Origin: a virus
Direction: 5' to 3' (one strand)
Virus record (IMG/VR): IMGVR_UViG_3300036768_001740
Span: 1-27,355 of that record
DNA: 27,355 bases
Part shown: positions 1-8,441 of the stretch, piece after piece
Layout of the letters: the number at the start of each line of letters is the position of its first letter
Position numbering within the stretch: the stretch's first letter is position 1
The notes under the pieces: generated by a model
Told to the model about the DNA's origin: nothing
Databases searched by the model: none
Seen by the model: only the letters and a program-made list of their open reading frames with translations
Translations under genes and position numbers: made by a program

Positions 1-335
1 AACTCGTCCCGCCAGCTCTCCCAGCTCGCATGCCGGATCAGCTGGCCGGTCGGCCTGACATGAGTGTACACCGGTTCCCGGTCGAGCGGCAGGCGATGCT
101 CGGCGAAACACCTCTGCCCGGCCGCGAACACGTACCGCCGGAGCCCATCGTCGGTGCCCTCCTCGCGGTAACGACGCCCAGACCGGCGGATGTCGGCCCG
201 GAGCGCCTCGAAAATCGCGTCATCCGGGTCCAGGCGGATTTCCCAGCCGAACAGATAATGCGGGCAGTCAACCTCCTCGCAGGTCGCGGGGCGCCAGTGC
301 GTTGCCAGCGGGCGAGAGAGGGAGAACCGCTCCAT
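1..335 (-). CDS. Phage tail-region protein, 3' end missing (runs off the left edge)
   Basis: The frame begins at the ATG whose first base is position 335, which overlaps the tail-tube stop as TGATG, and stays open for 111 codons to the left edge, so the C-terminus is outside the window. The product starts MERFSLSRPLATHWRP and has CEEVDCPHY at about residues 19-27 and GQRCF near residue 77, so three cysteines are spread through a hydrophilic protein. Proteins of this look are common immediately after the tail-tube gene in actinophage-like siphoviruses, but I know no assigned function. Position suggests a tail-assembly role, before the tail chaperones. The overlap suggests translational coupling to the tube gene. 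The reading frame is solid and the function is unknown. Confidence 0.75.
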   Translation of the reverse strand, partial: MERFSLSRPLATHWRPATCEEVDCPHYLFGWEIRLDPDDAIFEALRADIRRSGRRYREEGTDDGLRRYVFAAGQRCFAEHRLPLDREPVYTHVRPTGQLIRHASWESWRDE

Positions 336-1078
336 CACAGCACCACCGGCTCGCGACTGAACACCAGCACGAACTGCAGGCCGGAAAACGTCCCGGTCGC
401 CCGGGCCCTGACCCAGCGTTTGACGGCAGCCGTCGGAGTCGCGGAGCGCAGAACATACCCACCCGGGGCAGCCAGACCGGTGAACGATGCCCCAGAGAGG
501 GCCGCCCATGGGTCAGCGCCGCCGTTGTCGTCGGACTGTTCGACCACTACCGTCGGGCTGCCGGAGGTCAGGCCAACGACCTGCAGATATGCAGACCAGC
601 CCGTTGACGACGCCGCCCCGTTGTCAAGCCCTGTCAAGGCCCCAGCCGAGCCCAGAGTCGAAATGCCTGCGGTCAGCTGGACGCCCCAGTCGAGCCCATA
701 ACCGGCCGCGCCCTGACACTGGACAGTTCCGGTCAGAGCACCGCCCGCCTCGCGCGTCCAGTCATAGTTGACCTGCCGCACGACTGCCCCGGCAGCGGGC
801 CTGCCGAGCCCCGCACCGCGCAGATACGTGACGACCCGCTCGCCCGGTGTCCGATGGTTAGCCGCGGCGGCATGCAGGCGGCCAGCCCCCGAGTCCCAAT
901 AACCGGTAAACGTGATGGACACATCTGCCAGCCCGTAAATGCGCTCCCGCGCCTCGGAGGGCAGAGCGGTTACATCCAGCACATCAGAGGGGAACGAGAG
1001 GGCAGAGATGCCGCCGATGTCGGCGCTGATGTCAAACCCGCCCACTAACAGGCGGTCTCCCAGTCCGGACTGTTTCAT
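335..1078 (-). CDS. Major tail tube protein (likely)
   Basis: This 247-residue product follows the tail-terminator gene with an ATGA overlap, the usual place of the major tail protein in HK97-like siphoviruses. It has the look of tube proteins: alternating beta stretches, few charges and many Gly, Ala, Ser and Thr. An N-terminal GDRLLVGGFDISADIG segment is typical of actinophage-type tube proteins. Residues about 150-247 form a second beta-rich part (VVVEQSDDNGG and a Trp-containing end) that resembles a C-terminal decoration domain. It would polymerise into hexameric rings that form the tail tube around the tape measure. The call rests on position and composition, with no catalytic motif to confirm it. 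Confidence 0.72.
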   Translation of the reverse strand: MKQSGLGDRLLVGGFDISADIGGISALSFPSDVLDVTALPSEARERIYGLADVSITFTGYWDSGAGRLHAAAANHRTPGERVVTYLRGAGLGRPAAGAVVRQVNYDWTREAGGALTGTVQCQGAAGYGLDWGVQLTAGISTLGSAGALTGLDNGAASSTGWSAYLQVVGLTSGSPTVVVEQSDDNGGADPWAALSGASFTGLAAPGGYVLRSATPTAAVKRWVRARATGTFSGLQFVLVFSREPVVL

Positions 1079-1560
1079 GGCGCGATCACCTCCGCCTCGT
1101 AATCATCGATGAGGACGTCAAACTGGACGATATGGTACACCGGAGACGTCCCGCTGGACACTGCCGGGTCGAGGAGTGGGCCGGTGGTGCGGATCGCCGG
1201 GGTCAGCTTCAGGTCTGTGACCGCCCCGCCCAGTGTCGAGTCGCCCCGCAGCTGGGTCTTGACAGCCCGGACTGTGTCAATAATCTCCGATTCCAGCTCG
1301 GCATATAGGGCACGACTGGGCCGGACGACCCATGCCAGCGCGACCACGAACCGGTGCGTGACCATGATGTTGCCGAGCGTCTCGCGCTCCGTGTCCTCGC
1401 CGTCCCACCAGACGTAGGCCGCCCGGTCGACATCGGTCGCACCCACCGGAACCCCGGGCACGACCGCCATCAGGCGCGGACCGCCCATCGGCCGCAGTTG
1501 AATCGCGACACTCTGCAGGGCGCCCACCAGCGCATTGACGACCTCGGTCGTGTCAATCAT
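1075..1560 (-). CDS. Tail terminator / minor tail protein (likely)
   Basis: The 161-residue protein lies between the HK97 gp10-like gene and the tube gene, where siphoviruses encode the tail terminator that caps the tail and joins the head. It starts MIDTTEVVNALVGAL, an N-terminal helix, followed by a beta-rich middle and a long helix around residues 88-108 (LYAELESEIIDTVRA). This alpha/beta pattern fits the gpU-like family. The start overlaps the upstream gene by 8 bases (ATGATTGA) and the end overlaps the tube gene as ATGA. The name is inferred from gene order and size. Confidence 0.65.
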   Translation of the reverse strand: MIDTTEVVNALVGALQSVAIQLRPMGGPRLMAVVPGVPVGATDVDRAAYVWWDGEDTERETLGNIMVTHRFVVALAWVVRPSRALYAELESEIIDTVRAVKTQLRGDSTLGGAVTDLKLTPAIRTTGPLLDPAVSSGTSPVYHIVQFDVLIDDYEAEVIAP

Positions 1561-2074
1561 TGAGCGCCTTTACCAGCTGGGCGACCGCCTGCGCCGCGGC
1601 GTATCTGCGCCGCAGCTCAGTCGATGTTCGTCCAAAGAAGTTGCGCTGCTTGCCGAGTTTCCGGCCGCCCCGCATGCCGTAGGCCAGCCACGCCCGGGTC
1701 GGGCGCGATGAGTCGGATCGCAGAACCCGGCGCTGCCAAACAGTCCTGGTCCGGGTCTGCCCGCGGCGGTTAATGTAGGTTTCAGTCCCGGCCCGACGCA
1801 CCGACAGCACCCCGCCCCACACCGCAGTCGGGAGGATGACGGCGTAACCGGCGGCGGCCTCGCTCCGCCGGACATGGCGGGCAGTGACCGAGTTGATGGC
1901 CTGCCCAGTCCGGCGAACCCCCATCGCCTCCATCTGGTTGCGCATGATTTCAGCCCCGACCCCGGCATAGTCGGCGATCAGCACAGCCGCGCCCTGCGCG
2001 AGAGCCCGCCTAGAGTGCTGAAACAGCGGGCCCGACATGCGTATGTCCTCAAGGGAGATCTTGACGACACTCAT
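1553..2074 (-). CDS. HK97 gp10-like head-tail joining protein
   Basis: The start is taken at the ATG at 2074, which overlaps the connector stop (ATGA). A longer open frame to 2125 lies inside the upstream gene and is unlikely to be used. The 173-residue product is strongly basic toward the C-terminus. It carries GVRRTGQAINSV (about residues 66-77), the segment with small and basic residues typical of HK97 gp10-like proteins, and ends in an Arg/Ala-rich helix (ELRRRYAAAQAVAQLV). In the family this protein helps complete the neck between capsid and tail. Order connector - gp10-like - terminator - tube is the usual one. Confidence 0.7.
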   Translation of the reverse strand: MSVVKISLEDIRMSGPLFQHSRRALAQGAAVLIADYAGVGAEIMRNQMEAMGVRRTGQAINSVTARHVRRSEAAAGYAVILPTAVWGGVLSVRRAGTETYINRRGQTRTRTVWQRRVLRSDSSRPTRAWLAYGMRGGRKLGKQRNFFGRTSTELRRRYAAAQAVAQLVKALND

Positions 2075-2892
2075 GCCAGCGCCACCTGCCGATACGGGGC
2101 GAGCGCGGCGACGACTGCCCGCCACGGGGGAGTGCTCCTGATTCCTCCCGCGTCAACACCATGCTCGGTCAGAACAACCGAGCCCTGCCACCCGGCAGAG
2201 TCGTTCCACGCAGTGACTGCCAGCCACGAAAGCAGGGCGCGCTCAAGGTCTTCCGGTGGGGTCAGCACCCGGATCGGAGCGGCCGAGTGCGCCGCAGCCG
2301 TCGAGCCATTCACCGCCCGGGTGACGGTCAGGGTCGTCGGCGAGGCCGCGGTGACCTCCAGCCACTCCGAGCCCATCTCGATCGTGTCCCCCGGGTAAAT
2401 GAGCCCGGCCGTGCCCGCCGGGACTGTGACCGTGTCACCCGACAGACCGACAGACCCGGTCACCCCGGTGTCTGCCCGCCCCCACGAAGGGCCCCAGATG
2501 CCATGCAGGCGGGTCCAGTAACGGGGCCAAGTCTGCACGCGAGCATCCGGCAACAGCCGGACTGCCCGATAGCCGACATGGGGCACCGATGGCAGCTCAA
2601 ACTGCCAGTCGGTGCCCTCGGTCAACTCGATCTCCGCCGAGGCCCAGCCATAACCGAGGTAATCGATCGACTGGGCAGGCCGGGGAAGGAACATGACTGC
2701 CGGATCGCCCCGCGACACCACCGGCCGAGGGACCCGGATGGTGCGAATCTCCGGATACAGCGGATATCCGGCCATCGCGTCAATCTGCCGACTCATCTGC
2801 CGGGCGAGGTCGAGCAGCCGGGCGTCGTCATCGACGCCCTCCGGCAGCCCGAGTTGTCGCCGCAGCGCGGGGAGTCGGGAGTAGATGGTCAC
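2071..2892 (-). CDS. Head-tail connector with an inserted beta domain
   Basis: This 273-residue protein has an N-terminal helical part (LPALRRQLGLPEGVDDD..LLDLARQMSRQIDAMAGYP) and a C-terminal helical part (PEDLERALLSWLAVTAWN), as in gp6/gp15-type connectors that bind beneath the portal. About residues 145-210 form an inserted beta module with the repeating pattern GDTVTVPAG, YPGDTIEMGSEWLEVTAA, TLTVTRAVNGSTAAAH. Such inserts are known in connector proteins of actinophages, probably as a surface decoration. It starts at GTG 2892, overlapping the upstream stop (GTGA). The Shine-Dalgarno site is weak, so translation probably depends on coupling. The family call is from pattern and position. Confidence 0.65.
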   Translation of the reverse strand: MTIYSRLPALRRQLGLPEGVDDDARLLDLARQMSRQIDAMAGYPLYPEIRTIRVPRPVVSRGDPAVMFLPRPAQSIDYLGYGWASAEIELTEGTDWQFELPSVPHVGYRAVRLLPDARVQTWPRYWTRLHGIWGPSWGRADTGVTGSVGLSGDTVTVPAGTAGLIYPGDTIEMGSEWLEVTAASPTTLTVTRAVNGSTAAAHSAAPIRVLTPPEDLERALLSWLAVTAWNDSAGWQGSVVLTEHGVDAGGIRSTPPWRAVVAALAPYRQVALA

Positions 2893-3086
2893 CGCTGGCG
2901 CGCCCCTCGAACCGGCCTGGTCGCTTCGCTGCGCTCGGGCTGCCCGGCGCCCTCGTCGGGAACGAAGACGCCGGGCGCGTCGCGCATCAGGAACTCGGCG
3001 AACTCTGGCTGGACATCGATGACCTGCCCCTCGTCGTAAGCAAGGGGACCGGCCCGATACCGTGAAACGACCCGCAGACGCGTCAT
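2889..3086 (-). CDS. Small head protein of unknown function
   Basis: A 65-residue gene sits one base after the capsid stop and overlaps the connector start. It begins MTRLRVVSRYRAG and continues YDEGQVIDVQPEFAEFLMRD, the pattern of the short post-capsid proteins of many siphoviruses (a strand, a GQVIDV turn, then a helix). The last 20 residues are Arg- and Glu-rich and probably disordered. No function is established for these proteins; an accessory role in head completion is inferred from position. Confidence 0.65.
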   Translation of the reverse strand: MTRLRVVSRYRAGPLAYDEGQVIDVQPEFAEFLMRDAPGVFVPDEGAGQPERSEATRPVRGARQR

Positions 3087-3087
3087 G

Positions 3088-4578
3088 CTAGTCGCTCGCC
3101 ACGTTGTAAACGCCAGCCGCGACGTCAGCGCCCCACCGGGTGAACGCCTGCCGCGTGTAGACCTCGATGAGGAACTGGTCGGTCCGCTGGATGCGGTCGA
3201 TGAACAGCTGGAACCCGCGGTAGTTGCCGCGCAGCCAGCCCCGCGGGTTGACGATGCTCAGCTGGCCGAGCGTGTTGTTGGTCGCCGTCGCCGACAGTTT
3301 CCCGTCGGCTTCCGTCTTCGGCGCGTAGGCCGGGGCGATGATCGGGACGCCGCCGATCGAGGCCAGCTGGCCAGTCACGATGGTGGCGCCCGGGCCGAGT
3401 TTATCGACCGTCACCACCTCGGGCAGGCTGAGGAGCTTGTTGTAAAGCCCGGGGTTGCAGACGATGCGCAGGTTGCCGGGGTCGGTGCCCCAGTCGATGT
3501 TGTCGATGGTGTTGACCGAGTTGTTGGCGCCGTAGAGCTTCGCCCGGGCCTGATAAACCATGGCCGCGGTGATGGCGCCGCCAGTCCCGTTGACGCCGTT
3601 CGCCGGGTCGTCCACCAGCCAGTAGTGCCGGATGCCGTCCCACGCGAGGTAGTGCCGGGTGTCGGCCGGGTCGGCATCGTCGCTGTTGATGTTGCCGGTC
3701 GCCGCGTTCGTCTCGTCGCCGTTGTAGACGGCGGAGGCGAGATGCAGCGCGTACGAGATGCCCAGTTTCGTCCGGAGCATGTCGGCGAACGCGACGATCG
3801 AGTCCTCGCTGAGTTCGGCGCTCCAGATGGTCTGGATGGTGAACTTCTTGGCGGTCAGCGTCCGGCGGCCAGTCCCCACCTTGCTGTCCGGGTAGGGGGT
3901 GGCGTTCGACGTGGTCGACTCGCCGACGAGGAACATCTCGGGCAGAGCGCCATCGATCGGCACGTATACCGTCGGCGCGCCCATCTGGATCTCAGGGATC
4001 GACTGGAGGAGCCCATCCGAGCGCCGCGCGGCCTCCCAGAGCGTCGAGACGTACTGCGCGCCCACCAGCTCGGCGCCGTAGCCGGTCTCCTGAGTGTCCA
4101 TCGCGCGAGTCCGGGGAGTCCGGGCCATCGCGTCATCGACGCCCTCGGCGACGATGCGGGGCGGCGCCATATGCTCGAACAGGTAAGCCCGCCAGGTCGC
4201 CTTAAGCTCGTCGCTCATCTCCAGCCGCAGCGGCTGAACCGAGAGCCGGTTGGCGCCGTCGAACAGCATGCCGACAAGCTCGAGGTTCGCCCGAACCCGG
4301 CGCCGGTTCTCGTCGAGCGAGGCGGAATCGTCCCACCAGCGGGACTCGATCGCGTTGCGCATCGAGTCGAGCGGGTTCACGCTGCCCGGCAGCATCTGCG
4401 GGTCGCGCTGCACCGGCGCCGCCTGAGTGCGCAGCACCTCCACAACCTCGGCGATGCGGGAGACCGCCTCGCTCGTCTGGGCCAGGAGCGCGTCGGTGCG
4501 GGTGGTCACCTCAGACACGCTCTGGCGGACTGCATCCGCGACCGCGGACGCCGCCTCAGTCACCTGTCCTTCAGTCAT
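3088..4578 (-). CDS. HK97-fold major capsid protein with N-terminal scaffolding (delta) domain
   Basis: This 496-residue protein directly follows the prohead protease and is preceded by a strong AGGAGGGG site. The first 60 or so residues (MTEGQVTEAASAVADAVRQS, then SEAVSRIAEVVEVL) are helical and heptad-like, as expected for a delta domain that replaces a separate scaffold and is removed by the protease. The rest follows the HK97 pattern: an N-arm, an E-loop region near residues 190-240 (GAPTVYVPIDGALPEM), a long spine-helix region (SEDSIVAFADMLRTKLGISY), a peripheral-domain segment, and a C-terminal TRQAFTRWGADVAAG strand. It is long for the family, with an Asp/Asn-rich insertion around residues 300-330 (NSDDADPADTRHY). 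No scaffold gene is visible, consistent with the fused delta domain. Confidence 0.88.
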   Translation of the reverse strand: MTEGQVTEAASAVADAVRQSVSEVTTRTDALLAQTSEAVSRIAEVVEVLRTQAAPVQRDPQMLPGSVNPLDSMRNAIESRWWDDSASLDENRRRVRANLELVGMLFDGANRLSVQPLRLEMSDELKATWRAYLFEHMAPPRIVAEGVDDAMARTPRTRAMDTQETGYGAELVGAQYVSTLWEAARRSDGLLQSIPEIQMGAPTVYVPIDGALPEMFLVGESTTSNATPYPDSKVGTGRRTLTAKKFTIQTIWSAELSEDSIVAFADMLRTKLGISYALHLASAVYNGDETNAATGNINSDDADPADTRHYLAWDGIRHYWLVDDPANGVNGTGGAITAAMVYQARAKLYGANNSVNTIDNIDWGTDPGNLRIVCNPGLYNKLLSLPEVVTVDKLGPGATIVTGQLASIGGVPIIAPAYAPKTEADGKLSATATNNTLGQLSIVNPRGWLRGNYRGFQLFIDRIQRTDQFLIEVYTRQAFTRWGADVAAGVYNVASD

Positions 4579-5141
4579 TCTGCCCCTCCTGTGAGCAACA
4601 TTGATGCGGCCTCCCGCAGGACGCGGGCGAGCTCGTTATGCTTGGCCGGGGGTGGGAATATCTCGGCCAGCGCACGGCCGTTCGCCCGCTGGACAAGGGC
4701 CCCAGGGTCAGCGGGGACGGCCACATAACTGACCTCCAGCAGCTCGTGCCCCCGGACGAACACGAGCACCTGCTGACCGTCGATGTTTCGCCACTCGGTC
4801 TCGCCGGGGCGCCATCGCACGCTGGTAGCGTTGATGAACCCGGCGCGGATTTTCCGGAGGATGACCGCGGCAAGCGGGTCGGCATCGTCGAACTCGTGGA
4901 CCTGCACCAGCTCGTTGCCGCGGACCTCCGTGCTGATGGCCCGGGCGATCGGCAGGCGGCTGGAGTCGTCATGGCCCCAGAGTACCACCGGATTGCTGAC
5001 GTAGGAGTCGAGCACCCAGCCATCGGCCCGGATGATGGCCCCGTCACGGGCGACGTTTTCCGTGGACACCACCGCAGTGACGATGGGGGCCTCCGGATCG
5101 GTCGCCCTGACCGTGCCGCGGACGAGGAGCGTTTCTGTCAT
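4575..5141 (-). CDS. HK97-family prohead protease (S78)
   Basis: The 188-residue serine protease cleaves the delta domain from the capsid protein during maturation. The family signatures are present: VVSTENVARDGAII near residues 24-37, the catalytic histidine in LWGHDDSSRLPIA (H57), and the catalytic serine in ATSVRW (S107). A region with ELLEVSYVAVPADPGA (about 133-148) matches the conserved EVSxVxxPAnp box. It starts at the ATG that overlaps the portal stop (TGATG), with a GGAGGG site, and overlaps the capsid start (ATGA), so portal, protease and capsid are probably coupled in translation. Confidence 0.93.
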   Translation of the reverse strand: MTETLLVRGTVRATDPEAPIVTAVVSTENVARDGAIIRADGWVLDSYVSNPVVLWGHDDSSRLPIARAISTEVRGNELVQVHEFDDADPLAAVILRKIRAGFINATSVRWRPGETEWRNIDGQQVLVFVRGHELLEVSYVAVPADPGALVQRANGRALAEIFPPPAKHNELARVLREAASMLLTGGAE

Positions 5142-6283
5142 CAGCTGCCCTCCAGCGCTGGCATGTCCTCCAGCTCGCGGATCTCGTTTACCGTCAGGGC
5201 GCCCAGTCCCGCGAGAGCGGTGTAGTAGTGGACCCGTTGCTCGGAGTTTCCACGCAACAGGCCGCGCAGGTCAAATTTAGCATATTGCGCGGCGGGAAGC
5301 AGCTCATCACTCAACGCCTGTTCAATCCGAGCGATCCACGGCTGCAGACTCAGCTGGGTAAACTGGATCATCCGGTCCTGCACGTTGGCGTAGGTGAGCG
5401 AGGCACCCTCTGCCCCGGCGCCGATCATCTCCGGCGGGACTCCGAACACCCGGGCGATGTCCACCACCTCGAAACGGCGGGTGTCGATCGCCTGCATGTC
5501 GTCCGGCGAGATGGCCACCGGTTTCCAGTTGGCCTCGCGGTTCAGAACAAGCACGGAGCGCCGGTCGCCATGCCGGGCCTCGAACTCAGCGGCGATGCGG
5601 TCGGCCTCCTCCTGCGTGATCCGGTCGGCGATGGTCAGCACGCCGGAGGGGATGCCGCCGCTGCCCATGATGCGAGCGGCCGACTGGGCCGAGAGGTATG
5701 CAGTCCGGATCGAGGTCGCGGCCACGGCGATCGGCGAGACTCCCGAGATGCCGTCGAGAGTCAGGCCCCGGATGTGCAGGATGTTCCCGCCCTGCGACCA
5801 GCTCAGCTGCGGAGTCGTGCCGTCGATGACGTAGGTCATCCGGCCCTGAGAGTCGCGGCCGCCGATGGTCACCCGGCTACTGTCGAGCGGCCAGAGTTCG
5901 GCCGGGCGGCGGCCCGAGATGTTGGCGGCCGGGGCGACGTAGATGAACGCATTGCCCTCCAGGACCGCATGGGCGATCGCGCCCTCCCAGAACTCAGTCC
6001 GGGTCATCTCGGGGTTCGGGCGCCGCCAGAGGAACTCCGTGCTCGGGGTCCGCATCAGGATGCGGCCGCCCGCCCGGGTCCGCTCGTAAACGTGCAGGGG
6101 CAGAGCGGCGATGGTTCGGGAGATCAGCGAGACGCAGGCGTAAACCGCGGCGACTCGCATGGCGGTGTCCACCGTGACCAGCTCGCCGTCGGCGGCCCTG
6201 CCGCCGAATGCCGAGGTCAAGAGGGCCAGGAGGGGGTTTGAACTGCCCCGGGGCGGCGCAGCTCGGAATGCCCGCCAAATCAC
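5141..6283 (-). CDS. HK97-family portal protein
   Basis: The 380-residue protein forms the dodecameric DNA-entry ring. It has the family landmarks: YACVSLISRTIAALPLHVYER (about 50-70), a LWRRPNPEMTRTEFWE segment, NAFIYV, ELWPLDSSRVTI and the C-terminal VFGVPPEMIG followed by ANVQDRMIQFTQLSLQPW. The start is a GTG at 6283 with a GGGAGG site, overlapping the stop of a 48-residue gene (GTGA). It ends with a helical, acidic tail. Length and order are normal for the family. Confidence 0.93.
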   Translation of the reverse strand: MIWRAFRAAPPRGSSNPLLALLTSAFGGRAADGELVTVDTAMRVAAVYACVSLISRTIAALPLHVYERTRAGGRILMRTPSTEFLWRRPNPEMTRTEFWEGAIAHAVLEGNAFIYVAPAANISGRRPAELWPLDSSRVTIGGRDSQGRMTYVIDGTTPQLSWSQGGNILHIRGLTLDGISGVSPIAVAATSIRTAYLSAQSAARIMGSGGIPSGVLTIADRITQEEADRIAAEFEARHGDRRSVLVLNREANWKPVAISPDDMQAIDTRRFEVVDIARVFGVPPEMIGAGAEGASLTYANVQDRMIQFTQLSLQPWIARIEQALSDELLPAAQYAKFDLRGLLRGNSEQRVHYYTALAGLGALTVNEIRELEDMPALEGS

Positions 6284-6426
6284 GACGTCCTCCCGAGCAA
6301 CACCGAGTACCCGACGGCAGTCAATCCAGCCGCGACGATAGCAGCTGGCGGGTAAATCTGCCAGAGACCGACATGGGCAGTGATGACTCCGGCCAGTTCG
6401 AGCGACCCGAGGAGGAACCTAGACAC
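6280..6426 (-). CDS. 48-residue membrane protein between TerL and portal
   Basis: A short frame from GTG 6426 overlaps the end of the terminase gene by 8 bases, and its TGA overlaps the portal GTG. The product has two hydrophobic stretches, FLLGSLELAGVITAHVGLW (about 4-22) and PPAAIVAAGLTAVGYSVLL (about 26-44), joined by a short polar turn and ended by GRTS. It therefore looks like a two-helix hairpin membrane protein. Tiny membrane proteins at this position occur in other siphoviruses, with no assigned role. The exact tiling between two real genes, with start-stop overlap on one side, is the main support. It fills what would otherwise be the largest gap in the head operon. Confidence 0.72.
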   Translation of the reverse strand: MSRFLLGSLELAGVITAHVGLWQIYPPAAIVAAGLTAVGYSVLLGRTS

Positions 6427-7960
6427 TCGCCACCGCCATTACCAGCCGCCCGGAGGTCGGCTGGAGGAATTCGAGCCCGTAAACGCCGTGAATGGCAGCC
6501 ATGGCTGCGTCGATTCTAGCACCATTGGACGACTTAACGATCGCCTCGCCGCCTCTTGTGGTGCTCTTGACCGTCGCGCCCATCACATGGCGCCGAAATG
6601 CGGGCTCGGACCAGTGACACCGGCCCTCGGCGATGTACTGGCGCAGCACCGCGGTCGCCCTGGCCCGCCGAGCGCCCTGTTGCCAGACCTCCTCGACTGC
6701 CAGTCCCTCCTCGGCCAGCTGTTGCTGGATCAGCCGGGAGTGCCACGGGTCGAAAATGGCCCCGCTGGCGCGCAGCTCTGCGTAGCGGCGCATGATGTGG
6801 TCGAGCACCTCGGCCACCGGCAGCTCCCAGCTGAAGTCCAGTCGCCCATCGGGCAGTCTGGACGGCTCCCAAACCCGTACATCCACCCAGAGACAGGGCC
6901 CGGAGGTGTGACCGCATGGCCGCCCTGGGCCGTTTCGCAGCTGGACCGCCGCCACGGCGGTCGCATCCCGGCTCTCGGAGAGGTCGACTCCGAGGAAAAC
7001 CGGCTCGTCCGGCGAGAACTCGACCTGTTGCACCCGGCCCTCATCGAGCCCGGCGGCATCGACCCACGGGACATCGCCCTGCCGGACCCACTGGTTGAGG
7101 TAAAACCGGCGGAACGCGGCCTCCGGAATGGTCGCCAACTCGGCCCGGTAGAACCCCTCCGACACGATGACGCCGTAACTGGGCGAGGCGAGCCGCCACA
7201 TGGCCGGGTCGCGATGGTCGCAGCCGTCCGGCGCCTGCCACCACCGGAAGAGGAACCCAGCCTCGCGCATGGCGTCGTGCCCACGCTCCTCCAGCTCCCG
7301 CCCAAGGAGGTAAAGCTGGCCGCACCGGCTCTGTTCGAGGTCGGCCCCGGCAGTCGTGATGGCGATCTGGAGCGGCTGGCGGCGGGCGCCGGAGCCCGTC
7401 ACGAGGGCCTGCCACATCTCCTCTTGCTGGCCGACGCCCCATGCGTGCAGCTCGTCGAGGATGACCCCGTGGATGTTCAGGCCGTGTTTCGTCGACCCCT
7501 TGCCGCTCAGCCGGTGGAGCGCCGAAAACGGGTCGCCCCGGGAGGCGATGACGTTCCGGGATGGCACCTCACAGAGCGCCGAGAGGGGCGGCGTCATGGC
7601 CATACGGCGGGCCGCCTCAAACACCACGTCGGCCTGTTCCTCGCTGGCCGCGGCGCAGTACACTGCGGCCGAGGGCTCGCCGTCTGCCAGCGTCAGGTAC
7701 AGCGCGAGCGCGGCGGCCAGCTGGGACTTCCCTGATTTACGGGGCAGGCCGATGAGTGCGCGGCGATAGATCCGCAGGCCAGTCCCCGGGTCGACCTCGA
7801 ACAGCTCATCGACCAGCTCGCGCTGCCATGGCATCAGCCGGAACGGGCGGCCAGCCCACTCGGCATCGGACAGGCGGCAGAGCCGCTCGATGAACCGCCT
7901 GACGAACGGGCCCTGCGAGTGAAACTCGCGGCCACGGACAGTCACCCTAGGCCAGTCCAT
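6419..7960 (-). CDS. Terminase large subunit
   Basis: The DNA-packaging motor, 513 residues counted from ATG 7960, which has a GAGGAGG site and overlaps the TerS end. A TTG start at 7978 is possible but less likely. ATPase motifs are seen in order: Walker A GLPRKSGKS (71-79), Walker B VILDE followed by LHAW (166-174), and the coupling motif TTAGAD (202-207). The RNase H-like nuclease acidic residues are in FLGVDLSESRDAT (D326), IFDPWHSR (D404) and ARIDAAMAAIHG (D484). The set fits the phage Terminase_1 family. It would cut concatemeric DNA and feed it through the portal. Confidence 0.95.
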   Translation of the reverse strand: MDWPRVTVRGREFHSQGPFVRRFIERLCRLSDAEWAGRPFRLMPWQRELVDELFEVDPGTGLRIYRRALIGLPRKSGKSQLAAALALYLTLADGEPSAAVYCAAASEEQADVVFEAARRMAMTPPLSALCEVPSRNVIASRGDPFSALHRLSGKGSTKHGLNIHGVILDELHAWGVGQQEEMWQALVTGSGARRQPLQIAITTAGADLEQSRCGQLYLLGRELEERGHDAMREAGFLFRWWQAPDGCDHRDPAMWRLASPSYGVIVSEGFYRAELATIPEAAFRRFYLNQWVRQGDVPWVDAAGLDEGRVQQVEFSPDEPVFLGVDLSESRDATAVAAVQLRNGPGRPCGHTSGPCLWVDVRVWEPSRLPDGRLDFSWELPVAEVLDHIMRRYAELRASGAIFDPWHSRLIQQQLAEEGLAVEEVWQQGARRARATAVLRQYIAEGRCHWSEPAFRRHVMGATVKSTTRGGEAIVKSSNGARIDAAMAAIHGVYGLEFLQPTSGRLVMAVASV

Positions 7961-8441
7961 CGTCGATGTCCTCCTCAAACGGCTCGCGCAGCATGGCCAG
8001 CACCGCCTGCGCGGGGTCCTCGCCCGGCTGGACGCGCAGATACTGGCGCCCGCGTGGCGTGATGCCGAACCGCTCTTCCCATTCGGCCAGAGCCCGGCTC
8101 AGCTGGGCGACCCGAGCGTAAAGCGGATTCAGTCGGGGCGGCCCAGACCCGGCCTTTACGACCGGGGAGGCCGCGCAGTAGAACGAGAGCCGCTCAAATT
8201 CGTCGATGTCCTGCATCCAGCGCTGCAGGGCGTATGCGTCGGCGACCGGGTCGATGAGCCGGGCCACCGACGACCGCCAGAGTTGGGCCCAGAAGTCCCT
8301 CGCGGCCCGCCGGTCGCCGGTATCTGCCAGCGGAAACGGCGGGATCTCGCCCTCCGCCTGGGCGATTTGGGGCGCCGACGGGGCCCGCCCGCCCGCGGTG
8401 TTGGACAGCAGAGTGAGGGGTGTTCGCGCGCGGCCCGGCAT
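7947..8441 (-). CDS. Terminase small subunit, P27-like
   Basis: This 164-residue gene lies directly upstream of TerL. Its C-terminal half has NPLYARVAQLSRALAEWEE followed by FGITPRGRQYLRV, the pattern of P27-type small terminases (a helical oligomerisation region and then the G[IL]TPxxR element). The N-terminal 60 residues are Pro/Ala-rich and probably disordered, followed by a helical segment (RDFWAQLWRSSVARLIDPVADAYALQ). It starts at ATG 8441, overlapping the HNH stop as TAATG. It is expected to recognise the packaging site and regulate TerL. Confidence 0.85.
   Translation of the reverse strand: MPGRARTPLTLLSNTAGGRAPSAPQIAQAEGEIPPFPLADTGDRRAARDFWAQLWRSSVARLIDPVADAYALQRWMQDIDEFERLSFYCAASPVVKAGSGPPRLNPLYARVAQLSRALAEWEERFGITPRGRQYLRVQPGEDPAQAVLAMLREPFEEDIDDGLA

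Noticed and set aside
3085-4728. A 547-codon open frame on the plus strand
   Set aside because: It is antisense to the capsid gene; in GC-rich DNA the complementary frame of a real gene often stays open. Its product is Arg/Val/Gly/Asp-rich with no domain pattern.
6380-7735. A 451-codon plus-strand frame opposite the terminase
   Set aside because: TerL motifs are intact on the minus strand; the plus frame lacks a good ribosome-binding site and domain pattern.
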